Source of the DNA: JBBRGG01 sp038240875
GTDB lineage: Bacteria; Planctomycetota; Phycisphaerae; Phycisphaerales; UBA1924
NCBI GenBank assembly: GCA_038240875.1
Contig: JBBRGG010000201.1
Span: forward strand, 1 to 6,408
Reading direction: 5' to 3'
DNA length: 6,408 bases
Positions within the stretch are counted from its first letter, which is position 1, and each line of letters begins with the position of its first letter. The notes beneath the pieces are model-generated. The model saw only the letters and a list, made by a program, of their open reading frames with translations, was not told the DNA's origin and made no database searches. A program made the position numbers and the translations under genes. This document shows positions 1 to 6,261 of this stretch, one piece after another.

Positions 1-444
1 CTGGGCGTGGGGCTGGCAAGAAAACGATCGTCTTTGGTATCTGCAAGCGGCATGGCAAGGTTTACTCCGAGGTCGTCGAAGATTGTACAAAACCGACGAT
101 ATTGGCCGTAATTCGTAGTAAGGTGGACTTTCGCTCGGTCATTCACTTCGACAGATTCAAGAGCTACGACGGGCTGGTCGACATGGGCTACAAGAAACAC
201 GTGCTGGTCAATCATTCTGTAAACGAATTCAGTTGTCGTATGATCCGTGGCAATCACATCAACGGCCAATTGTCTGATTATGGGCTTCTGGGGTACGCCC
301 AAAACACGAATGGCGCGGTATAGAGGAATGAACCCTAGCACCTTTTATTTGCGCCTCAAAGAATGTGAGTTCCGCTTCAACCACTGTGGCCAAAATCTGT
401 ACAAAGTCCTATTTATACTCTGTCGTACGCACCCGCTCAGCTAG
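1..444 (+). pseudogene. IS1595-family (ISXO2-like) transposase, 3' remnant, frameshifted
   Basis: This is the C-terminal part of a DDE transposase, which would cut and join the ends of its own insertion sequence. The frame starting at position 3 reads GRGAGKKTIVFGICKRHGK and continues through VIHFDRFKSYDGL, which carries the second catalytic Asp, to GYKKH and HING (255-266). The family then normally has I-E-S followed by FWGYAKTR. Here 19 nt (267-285) stand where 9 are expected, so the frame shifts and the catalytic Glu is lost. The protein resumes in the next frame with FWGTPKTRMARYRGM, STFYLRLKECEFRFNH and LYKVL, ending at a TAG at 442-444. The part with the first catalytic Asp lies before the window. 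Family membership rests on these motifs and is quite certain. The element cannot make an active transposase as read. Confidence 0.88.
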
Positions 445-867
445 TCATGACCCCATTTAATAGTGCGTCCGCTTTCCCGATCGATGCCTCTAGTGCCTTG
501 GCATCAATCGGTGCCATCATCGGTATCGGCGTCATCTTCAATTCCTTCGCCAGCGCGTTACCAATAGGTATGTTCTTTGATGGTTCAGTTGTCAGCAAAC
601 GCTCCGCCTCGGCACTAACTAAAAACTCGCCAATCGTGATGCCTGATTTGGATTTGGCCCGCCACGAACCTTCGCGATCGTAAACGGAATCACCAGAGTT
701 CCCGCGCTTGGCAATCCTTTCGAAGCCATTGTCCCTTTGGTAATCTTGTCCGCGGTTTCAAACGCCATCTCGACTGGCCACTGGTTGTCCTTTCCTACAT
801 AAACATCGTCTGTGTCTGTCAGCCCAACATCAATCTCGCAAAAGGCAACCAAGGCAAAGGCACATGA
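437..867 (-). pseudogene. degenerate minus-strand coding remnant, function unknown
   Basis: Two overlapping minus-strand frames together look like one broken protein. The upstream frame (867 down to a stop at 619-621) has no ATG; it could start at a TTG at 850-852 and reads ...WPVEMAFETADKITKGTM... to LVIPFTIAKVRGG. The second frame is open from 757 to a stop at 437-439, lacks any early ATG, and reads ...AKSKSGITIGEFLVSAEAER... to KADALLNG. Joining them near 655-670 needs a single frameshift and gives about 130 residues of protein-like sequence. The C-terminal end runs into the likely IS end near 454, so the last residues may come from the insertion sequence. I do not recognise a family. The second frame alone, without the first, is the other possible reading. 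Confidence 0.35.
445..462. mobile_element. putative right end of the IS1595-family element
   Basis: Just after the transposase stop the sequence reads TCATGACCCC (445-454). If the element's ends begin GGGGTCA, this would be the outer part of the right inverted repeat. The next eight bases, ATTTAATA (455-462), are AT-rich, which fits the roughly 8-bp AT-rich target duplication known for IS1595-family elements. The left end is outside the window, so neither the inverted repeat nor the duplication can be confirmed. This is inference. Confidence 0.3.
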
Positions 868-1058
868 TCAAAGCGATCTTGACAGGTCAGGGTGGCACAA
901 AGGCAAAGGCACACGGCCGGGACGGCCCGGACCACCCAAGGCAAAGGCGAAGCCAGCACCACGATCGCAAAGCCGATCATGGTGGCACAAGATACAAAGA
1001 CACGAAAGATAATGACACGAAAGATAATGACACGAAAGACAAGGGCACAAATAAAGAC
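841..1058. repeat. T-poor degenerate short-repeat block
   Basis: This gene-free block lies beyond the pilT terminator. It contains five consecutive 15-nt units: 984-998 and 1044-1058 are divergent, 999-1013 and 1014-1028 are identical (GACACGAAAGATAAT), and 1029-1043 differs at two positions. Further left the word AAGGCAAAGGCA occurs at 851-862 and 900-911, and with one change at 938-949. Two longer stretches, 850-900 and 938-990, both start with CAAGGCAAAGGC and end with GGTGGCACAA, so the block looks like decayed tandem duplications. A GC-rich 5-bp hairpin sits at 917-930. The plus strand is strikingly poor in T. The 15-nt period gives DTKDN repeats in one frame, but that frame runs antisense through pilT and I do not think it is a gene. 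Confidence 0.75.
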
Positions 1059-1079
1059 CCCCTCTTAAACGGAGGGGGT
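1057..1079 (-). terminator. intrinsic terminator of pilT
   Basis: A perfect 8-bp stem, ACCCCCTC (1057-1064) with GAGGGGGT (1072-1079), closes a 7-nt loop. Read on the minus strand it is followed by CTTTATTTGTG, a U-rich tail. It lies 42 nt past the pilT stop codon, in the right direction to end that transcript. Confidence 0.8.
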
Positions 1080-1121
1080 GGTTGGTACGAAAGAGAAATC
1101 GGATTACAACTGGAATTCGGC

Positions 1122-2288
1122 TTAAACCCGGCCGCCAAGCTTCTTGAGCATCATGCGAAATTCGTCGATGTTGGGGCTGTTGTCTTCGGCGACACGCAGC
1201 GCGATAAATTCTTTCTCGACCAGTTCAACAAGGTATTCGTTGAAGTCGCGCATGCCGGTTTGGCGTGCTTCGGTAGATCGCATGAACTCACGCAATTCAC
1301 CTTCGCGGCCCTCGAGGACGTACTTGCGGACTACGCCATTGTTGATGAGAATTTCGAGCGCGGGGATGCGTGCGATGTCGGCGTGAAGTGTGGGGAGTAG
1401 TTTTTGATACACGAAAGCACGCATCTGATAGCCAAGGATCTTGCGAACCGACTCAACTTCTTCAGCTTCGAAAAGGCCATAGATTCGGCTGAAGGTCTGC
1501 GTGGTTGAGCTAGCGTGGATGGTGCCATAGACAAGGTGGCCGGTCTCGGCGGCGTGCAGCGCGGCCTCGAAGGTTTCCTTATCGCGCATTTCGCCGATGA
1601 GCACGACGTCGGGGTTTTCACGCACAAGCGCACGCAGCGCGATCTTGAAGTCCAGGCAGTCGATGCCGATCTCGCGCTGGTTGATCGTCGCTTTTCTATC
1701 CGTGAACAAGTATTCAATCGGGTCTTCGATGGTGACGATGTGGACAGGCTTGCGCTCGTTCACATAATCGAGCATCGCAGCGATCGTTGTAGATTTACCC
1801 GAGCCGGTGACGCCACAGAGCAGGACGATGCCTTGAGGCTGCATCGCGATGTCGGACATCGCCGGGGGAAGGTAAAGCTCATCGAAGCGGCGGATGTTGG
1901 AGGTAATCAATCGAGCCGCAGCCGAAAGCCTGCCACGCGCCTGGAATAGGTTTACGCGAAAGCGAGTGTTGTCGTCATAGTCGTAGGCAAAGTCGACCGA
2001 GCCGAACTTGTACAAGTCCTGCATTTGTTCTTCGCTGAGGATGTTCTGGGCGATCTGCCAAAACTCGTCGGTCGTGACCGCTTCGGTATCAAGCGGCTTG
2101 AGTGCGCCACGCAGGCGAAGCTTGGGCTGCGTCTCGGATTTCATGATGAGGTCGGACGCGCCAAACTTCATCGCGGCTTGAAGAAACTTGCCCCAGCGTG
2201 TCGCATGCGGATCGTTGCGTTTCTTGCGCGTAAGAGAGATATGGCCTACATGCGAGACATCGGTTGCACTTTCGGTGTTCAGGCTCAT
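1122..2288 (-). CDS. pilT: PilT/PilU-family type IV pilus retraction ATPase
   Basis: This is a hexameric cytoplasmic ATPase of the secretion-ATPase superfamily; family members power retraction of type IV pili for twitching motility. In the 388-residue product the N-terminal domain includes GASDLIMK (43-50). The core has the Walker A motif GVTGSGKST (159-167, Lys165), the Asp box TIEDPIE (187-192 region), Walker B DVVLIGEMRD (227-236) and the His box HLVYGTIH (251-258). The C-terminal domain has LLPTLHADIARIPALEILI, then MRSTEARQTGMRDF and SPNIDEFRMMLKKL, close to PilT/PilU but without a clean AIRNLIRE motif. About 34 residues precede the usual PilT start. ATG at 2288 is chosen because GGAG lies 9 nt upstream; a TTG at 2303 in the same frame would overlap that site. 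No pilus genes adjoin it. PilT versus PilU cannot be settled here. Confidence 0.93.
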   Translation of the reverse strand: MSLNTESATDVSHVGHISLTRKKRNDPHATRWGKFLQAAMKFGASDLIMKSETQPKLRLRGALKPLDTEAVTTDEFWQIAQNILSEEQMQDLYKFGSVDFAYDYDDNTRFRVNLFQARGRLSAAARLITSNIRRFDELYLPPAMSDIAMQPQGIVLLCGVTGSGKSTTIAAMLDYVNERKPVHIVTIEDPIEYLFTDRKATINQREIGIDCLDFKIALRALVRENPDVVLIGEMRDKETFEAALHAAETGHLVYGTIHASSTTQTFSRIYGLFEAEEVESVRKILGYQMRAFVYQKLLPTLHADIARIPALEILINNGVVRKYVLEGREGELREFMRSTEARQTGMRDFNEYLVELVEKEFIALRVAEDNSPNIDEFRMMLKKLGGRV

Positions 2289-2297
2289 CGAGAACAA

Positions 2298-2301
2298 CTC
2301 C
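2298..2301 (-). promoter_or_regulatory. ribosome binding site of pilT
   Basis: GGAG on the minus strand, 9 nt before the ATG at 2288. It favours this ATG over the in-frame TTG five codons upstream, which would overlap it. Confidence 0.6.
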
Positions 2302-2308
2302 AACCAGT

Positions 2309-2389
2309 GCCAGCGCTAGCCCGCTGGCGTCGGCATCCCCAGAATATGGAACGGCGAGCTCTCCAATCATCAGAAAGGGTCGGCTCGCC
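2309..2389 (-). promoter_or_regulatory. structured leader of pilT with two stem-loops
   Basis: Two perfect 7-bp stems lie upstream of the pilT ribosome binding site. GCCAGCG (2309-2315) pairs with CGCTGGC (2322-2328) around a 6-nt loop. GGCGAGC (2353-2359) pairs with GCTCGCC (2383-2389) around 23 nt. The first ends only 7 nt from the GGAG site. They do not match a riboswitch class I know; a cyclic-di-GMP riboswitch was considered and its conserved core is absent. The stems are seen directly, and a regulatory role is inference. Confidence 0.4.
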
Positions 2390-2409
2390 TAAGCCCACTC
2401 CACACTCAC

Positions 2410-2437
2410 AATGTAGCACATCCAAGAAGGCTGTCAC
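2410..2437 (-). promoter_or_regulatory. possible pilT promoter
   Basis: On the minus strand GTGACA (2432-2437, five of six to the sigma-70 -35 consensus) is followed after 16 nt by TACATT (2410-2415, four of six to the -10 consensus). A start near 2403 would give a leader of roughly 115 nt holding both stem-loops. This is a consensus match only, and planctomycete promoters may differ. Confidence 0.3.
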
Positions 2438-2439
2438 GC

Positions 2440-2604
2440 GAAACCATACAGTGAAGTCTTGGAATGCTGAAAACCTGGCTTGCTACCAGAAACAAAGTCG
2501 CAGACACCCCAGAGCAGCACTGGCTCGCTGGGAAAACCTGCAAAATCACATCGATTTGTACCAATCGAGCTGGCACGAAGGATTGGGTCCTATACGACGA
2601 ATCG
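2440..2604 (+). ncRNA. candidate small RNA upstream of an orphan terminator
   Basis: A good plus-strand terminator at 2605-2634 has no recognised gene before it. The preceding stretch can form hairpins: CCAATC (2561-2566) with GATTGG (2581-2586) around 14 nt, GGTCC (from 2586) with GGACC (from 2611), and CCCAG/CTGGG around 2510-2533. Chained stems before a U-tract fit a trans-acting small RNA. The 5' end is a guess, since no convincing promoter is visible. An open frame from 2464 to 2775 crosses the terminator and has no ribosome binding site, so I prefer RNA to protein. Confidence 0.25.
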
Positions 2605-2634
2605 AACTCTGGACCCGCCTGTCCGAGTTTTTTT
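2605..2634 (+). terminator. plus-strand intrinsic terminator, owner unknown
   Basis: ACTC-T-GGAC (2606-2614) pairs with GTCCGAGT (2621-2628), giving 8 bp with one bulged T and a 6-nt loop, extended by one A-T pair. Seven Ts follow directly (2628-2634). It faces away from pilT and lies about 190 nt before the BI-1 family gene, so neither gene owns it. It may end a small RNA, or block read-through antisense to pilT into the next gene. Confidence 0.65.
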
Positions 2635-2810
2635 AGTGTAACCGTGCATAGCGTCTTGCCGAAAGAACAGTGCAAGATTCTATATCGTAGAGAGCCGTGC
2701 GAGAAGGAATCACAGGAAAACAAGTTCTCCTTTGGTGAGGTTTATGGTGTGCGCTCATGTCCAGCCGCACCTTGACACCAGAGTCGATAGGGCCATCGAA
2801 GGATGGATTT

Positions 2811-2815
2811 AGGAG
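2811..2815 (+). promoter_or_regulatory. ribosome binding site of the BI-1 family gene
   Basis: AGGAG lies 5 nt before the ATG at 2821 and 8 nt before a second ATG at 2824. The second spacing is nearer the usual optimum, so translation may start at either one. Confidence 0.7.
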
Positions 2816-2820
2816 ATTGA

Positions 2821-3663
2821 ATGATGCGTACCAGTAACCCAGCGTTTAACCAGCCCGCCTTTGCGCCGCCAGATTGGCGAGGCATCGCTGCGGATCAAGT
2901 CGCGGCACAGTCTGGCCCTCGTGGGGGCATGGGTAGCGTGGGCTTTGGCTCTGGTAGCCAAGCTTCTTCCACCGAAATGACCCTGAGCGGAACGATGATG
3001 AAGACCAGCTTTTTGCTGGGCTTGTGCGCCCTCTCCGCGATCCTTGTATATGCGGCCGTAGAACGCGGCATGATCCAAGGCGCCGCCGTCCTCGGTGGGC
3101 TCATCGGCGGCATCATCTGCACCATCATCATCAGCCTCATTGTCGGCTTCAATCCCAAATCTGCTCCCTACCTCGCCTGGGCCCACGCACTGCTTCAAGG
3201 CGTGGTTCTCGGTCTTTTCTCCTACTTCATCGCCGATCAACTTGGCCCCAAGGCCGACGGGCTCATCTTCCAGGCTATCACACTCACCATGGGCATCATG
3301 GCGGCTGCGCTGGTCGTGACGTGGACCGGCATCGTTCGCGTCGGCAACACGGGGAAGAAAATCCTCTCCGTCGCGGTCACGGGCATCATGTTGGTGTATC
3401 TTGTCAATATCGTCATGTCGCTCTTTGGCTTTGGCGGCATGGGATTCATCCACTCCAGCGGACCTATTGGTATCGGCTTTAGCCTCTTTGTCGTTGGCAT
3501 CGCCTCCTTCAACCTTGTGAACGATTTCCAGAATGTTCACACCGCCGTGGCCAATCGTGCACCCAAGTACATGGAATGGTACAGCGGCTTTGCACTGCTG
3601 ACGACGCTGGTCTGGCTGTACATCGAGATCTTGCGTCTGCTTGCCAAGCTTCGCAGCAACTAA
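2821..3663 (+). CDS. Bax inhibitor-1/YccA-family inner membrane protein
   Basis: This is a seven-helix membrane protein of the Bax inhibitor-1-like family (BaxI_1, COG4760 type). The relatives YccA and YetJ act respectively on membrane proteolysis and as a pH-sensitive calcium leak; the role of this bacterial branch is not established. The 280-residue product starts RTSNPAF, typical of the branch, then has a Gly/Ser-rich soluble stretch (31-55). Hydrophobic segments fall at about 59-80, 85-110, 117-138, 147-171, 181-204, 214-234 and 252-274. The most diagnostic part is APKYMEWYSGFALL (247-260) followed by WLYIEILRLLAKL. Asp235 in the preceding FNLVND segment may correspond to an Asp of the pH-sensing pair, but this is tentative. 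An AGGAG site precedes two adjacent ATGs, so the protein may be 279 residues. It is divergent from pilT and ends at its own terminator. Confidence 0.9.
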   Translation: MMRTSNPAFNQPAFAPPDWRGIAADQVAAQSGPRGGMGSVGFGSGSQASSTEMTLSGTMMKTSFLLGLCALSAILVYAAVERGMIQGAAVLGGLIGGIICTIIISLIVGFNPKSAPYLAWAHALLQGVVLGLFSYFIADQLGPKADGLIFQAITLTMGIMAAALVVTWTGIVRVGNTGKKILSVAVTGIMLVYLVNIVMSLFGFGGMGFIHSSGPIGIGFSLFVVGIASFNLVNDFQNVHTAVANRAPKYMEWYSGFALLTTLVWLYIEILRLLAKLRSN

Positions 3664-3722
3664 AGTAAAGCACATCTGCGTTAACTTCACCTTCCCCTCA
3701 CGCTGCCAACTCTTCATCAAAC

Positions 3723-3764
3723 CGCGCCCGGACTTTTACTAAGAAGTTCGGGCGTGCGTCTTTT
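3723..3764 (+). terminator. intrinsic terminator of the BI-1 family gene
   Basis: CGCCCGGACTT (3725-3735) pairs with AAGTTCGGGCG (3744-3754), 11 bp with one G-U wobble, closing an 8-nt loop at most. A short U-tract, TCTTTT (3759-3764), follows. It lies 60 nt after the stop codon and separates this gene from speA. Confidence 0.7.
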
Positions 3765-3777
3765 CTGGACAAATCGT

Positions 3778-3805
3778 TTGCACAACGGCGCAGACGCGAT
3801 ATCGT
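3778..3805 (+). promoter_or_regulatory. possible speA promoter
   Basis: TTGCAC (3778-3783) and TATCGT (3800-3805) with a 16-nt spacer are a weak sigma-70-like pair. They sit just after the preceding terminator and would give a leader of about 25 nt. The match is poor, and the position is the main argument. Confidence 0.2.
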
Positions 3806-3836
3806 TAAGTGTTGATTCCGCGCGCGGGCTTTGCCC

Positions 3837-6020
3837 ATGGCGCACACGCACTCCCTGACCGACACCTCGGCATTGTCCTCGCCGTGGATCGGTAGCCCGC
3901 TGAGAGCGGGTAGAGAGCCTGACTTGGCGACCCTTTCCTCCGCCGCCCGCAGCGCGTTTCTCCACGGCCAATGGTCCATCGGCGATTCCACCGCCCTCTA
4001 CGGCATCGCCGACTGGGGCAAGGGGTACGTCGGCGTGACGCCCAATGGCCACGTCACCGTTATGCCCACCAAAGACCTCGCGCGTCAAATCGATCTTCAC
4101 GAGGTCATCGATGGCTTGCGCGAACGCGGCATCCACACGCCCGTGCTTCTTCGCTTCAACGACTTATTGACCCATCGCCTTCGCGAGATCCGTACCGCAT
4201 TTGACGATGCAATCGTAGATCAAGGGTACAACTCTACGTACGCCTGTGTGTATCCGATCAAGGTCAACCAGCAGCGCCATGTCTGCGAGCAGATCGCCAG
4301 CCTCGCCGTCGAGCTTGGGTTTGGTCTCGAAGCAGGCAGCAAGCCCGAGTTGATCGCTGTGCTTGGCCTTTCCGCCACCGCAGGCGGCCCGGGCGTCAAT
4401 GGCATGCCCATCATCTGCAACGGCTTCAAAGATGACGAGTTTATCGAGACCGTCATCCTCGCCACCAAGCTCGGGCGCAACATCATTCCCGTTGTTGAAA
4501 AGTTCAGCGAGCTTGTGATGATCGTCAAGCATGCCAAGAAATATGGCGTGCGCCCACGCATCGGCCTACGCGTCAAGCTCTCGGCTCGCGGCGCGGGACG
4601 CTGGGAAGGCTCGGCGGGCATCCGCTCCAAGTTTGGCCTGTTCATGTCCGAGGTGCTCAAAGCAGTGGAGTTCCTCAAAGTCAATGGCATGCTCGATTGC
4701 CTCAACCTTCTTCACTGCCACGTCGGCAGCCAGCTCTTTGACATTCGCGTCTTTAAGAACGCCGTCAATGAGTTGGCTCATGTGTACTGCGAGCTCAAGA
4801 AGATGGGTGCAGGCCTGACCATGCTCGACATCGGTGGCGGGATGGGCGTTGATTACGACGGCTCGCAAAGCGCCTGTCCCAGCTCCATCAATTACACCGT
4901 CGCCGAGTATGCGCGCGACGTTGTCTACCGCATCAAGAGCGTGTGCGACGCGGTGAATATTCCGCACCCGACGATCATTTCCGAGTCTGGCCGTGCGATG
5001 GTGGCATATTCCAGCGTGCTGATACTGGACGTGCTTGGGTCGAGCAAGTTTGAGAGCCACCCTGATCTTGACGCGATCGAAGCGTCGATGCGTGATGAAT
5101 CTGCTTCTGCGGGCGAAGTGCCACAGCCGATCATCGACTTACTCGATGCATACAAAGGGCTCACCGATCGCAACGTGATGGAGACGTATCACGACGCGAC
5201 GCAAGCTCGCGATGAATCAATGAGCTTGTTCAGTCTTGGGTACATGAGCCTGGCGATGCGGGCCGCGGCGGAGCAGCTCTTCTGGGCCTTGTGCCACAAA
5301 ATTCTTGAACGCGCCGCCAAGCGTGGCGACCTTCCCGACGAGCTCGAAGGCCTTCCCGAACTCTTGAGCGATATCTATTTCTGCAACTTCTCACTCTTCC
5401 AAAGCATGCCTGATAGCTGGGCGATTGATCAGCTCTTCCCCATCTGCCCGATCCACCGCTTGACCGAGCAACCTGTTCGCCAAGGCATCCTCGCGGACAT
5501 CACCTGCGACAGCGATGGCAAGGTTGATCACTTTGTCGACAAGCGCGAAGACAAGAAAACGCTCGAGTTGCACGAACTCAAAACCGACGAAGAAGGCCGC
5601 ACCGAGCCGTATTACCTCGCGGTCTTCTTGCTTGGCGCGTACCAGGAAATCCTTGGCGATTTGCACAATCTTTTGGGCGATACGCACGCCGTGCACATCA
5701 AACTGTCAGATTTGACTGCCGGCACGGGAGCGGCAAACGGCAACGGCACGGCCGCAGGGAATAAAACGGACGCGACTACGGCGGCTTCAGGCCTTCATTC
5801 GGCAAGCGTCGGCGGTTGGGAAATCGATGAAGTCATCGAAGGCGACACCGTTGAAGAAGTGTTGTCGTACGTGCAGTATGACGTGCCCGACCTCAAGCGT
5901 GCGATGCGGCTAGATGTTGAAGCTGCCTGCCGCCAGGGCCGCTTGACTTTGGCCGAGGGAAAGAGCTTGCTCAAGTATTACGACGATGGCCTTGAAGGAT
6001 ACACGTACCTCGAAAGTTGA
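3837..6020 (+). CDS. speA: biosynthetic arginine decarboxylase SpeA
   Basis: This PLP-dependent, fold-type III enzyme converts L-arginine to agmatine and CO2, the first step of the agmatine route to putrescine and spermidine. In the 727-residue product the conserved part begins at WSIGDSTALYGI (47-58). YPIKVNQ (139-145) carries the PLP-binding Lys142. HCHVGSQ (293-299), DIGGGMGVDYDG (331-342) and SESGRA (382-387) form the barrel and cofactor site. FPICPIHRL and ADITCDSDGK (553-562) include the likely catalytic Cys557. The C-terminus ends GLEGYTYLES. It is longer than the E. coli enzyme (658 residues), partly because of an Ala/Gly/Thr/Asn-rich insert at about 627-660. ATG at 3837 is preferred over an in-frame TTG at 3831; a stop at 3813 rules out anything earlier. 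No clear ribosome binding site is present. It stands alone, between two terminators. Confidence 0.96.
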   Translation: MAHTHSLTDTSALSSPWIGSPLRAGREPDLATLSSAARSAFLHGQWSIGDSTALYGIADWGKGYVGVTPNGHVTVMPTKDLARQIDLHEVIDGLRERGIHTPVLLRFNDLLTHRLREIRTAFDDAIVDQGYNSTYACVYPIKVNQQRHVCEQIASLAVELGFGLEAGSKPELIAVLGLSATAGGPGVNGMPIICNGFKDDEFIETVILATKLGRNIIPVVEKFSELVMIVKHAKKYGVRPRIGLRVKLSARGAGRWEGSAGIRSKFGLFMSEVLKAVEFLKVNGMLDCLNLLHCHVGSQLFDIRVFKNAVNELAHVYCELKKMGAGLTMLDIGGGMGVDYDGSQSACPSSINYTVAEYARDVVYRIKSVCDAVNIPHPTIISESGRAMVAYSSVLILDVLGSSKFESHPDLDAIEASMRDESASAGEVPQPIIDLLDAYKGLTDRNVMETYHDATQARDESMSLFSLGYMSLAMRAAAEQLFWALCHKILERAAKRGDLPDELEGLPELLSDIYFCNFSLFQSMPDSWAIDQLFPICPIHRLTEQPVRQGILADITCDSDGKVDHFVDKREDKKTLELHELKTDEEGRTEPYYLAVFLLGAYQEILGDLHNLLGDTHAVHIKLSDLTAGTGAANGNGTAAGNKTDATTAASGLHSASVGGWEIDEVIEGDTVEEVLSYVQYDVPDLKRAMRLDVEAACRQGRLTLAEGKSLLKYYDDGLEGYTYLES

Positions 6021-6050
6021 TGGCGAGTTCGCGAATACCGCGCAATATAA

Positions 6051-6086
6051 AACCTCTCTCGCACGAGAGAGGTTCTTTGTTTTTTT
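6051..6086. terminator. intrinsic terminator of speA, probably bidirectional
   Basis: A perfect 10-bp stem, AACCTCTCTC (6051-6060) with GAGAGAGGTT (6065-6074), closes a GCAC tetraloop. CTTTG and then seven Ts (6080-6086) follow on the plus strand, 30 nt after the speA stop. On the minus strand the stem is followed by TTATATT, so it could also stop transcripts from the gene at the right edge. Confidence 0.9.
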
Positions 6087-6129
6087 GCTTTACATGAAAG
6101 TGGTTGAGTCTGGAAGTGCTTGCCTTACA

Positions 6130-6145
6130 TGCCTTTGCCTTCGTG
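6130..6145 (+). repeat. copy of the TGCCTTTGCCTT word
   Basis: TGCCTTTGCCTTCGTG here matches the reverse complement of 896-911 at 15 of 16 positions. It lies beyond the speA terminator, while the other copies lie beyond the pilT terminator in that gene's own direction. The rest of 6087-6261 holds no gene that I can support, only a weak hairpin with CTCTC/GAGAG around 6154-6167 and a doubled CAGTAG near 6229-6242. Confidence 0.45.
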
Positions 6146-6261
6146 TACCGTGTCTCTCCGAGGAGAGGTGCTAAAAGCAATGTGGATTTCAGGCAAGATT
6201 CGTATTAGTTACTCGTTGCATTAGCAAATTCAGTAGCCAGTAGTTGTTGGCGTTGGTCCTA

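Noticed and set aside
892..910. TGGCAC as part of a sigma-54 promoter
   Set aside because: The -12 element (TTGC at the required spacing) is missing here and at the other TGGCAC sites at about 2571 and, on the minus strand, about 2312.
999..1043. Repeats as a CRISPR array
   Set aside because: The units are directly adjacent 15-mers with no spacers and no adjacent cas genes.
864..1400. Plus-strand frame with DTKDN repeats
   Set aside because: Its second half runs antisense through the well-supported pilT gene, and it crosses the pilT terminator. The repeats are explained by the 15-nt DNA period.
2585..2615. tRNA-like GTTCGATTC on the minus strand followed by CCCA
   Set aside because: The putative T-arm does not pair (only the closing and outer pairs form) and no matching acceptor strand or anticodon arm is found upstream, so it is neither a tRNA nor the 3' end of tmRNA.
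2464..2775. Open plus-strand frame of 103 codons between pilT and the BI-1 family gene
   Set aside because: It has no ribosome binding site, contains a strong intrinsic terminator in its middle, and shows no recognisable motif. An antisense frame of similar length is open over the same stretch, so openness alone is not evidence.
2772..2777. Perfect TTGACA upstream of the BI-1 family gene
   Set aside because: No acceptable -10 hexamer lies 16-18 nt downstream, and the leader would be very short. Probably chance.
2809..3720. Long minus-strand frame of 303 codons opposite the BI-1 family gene
   Set aside because: It is rich in Asp, His, Ala and Arg, as expected for an antisense shadow of a hydrophobic membrane protein, and has no family motif.
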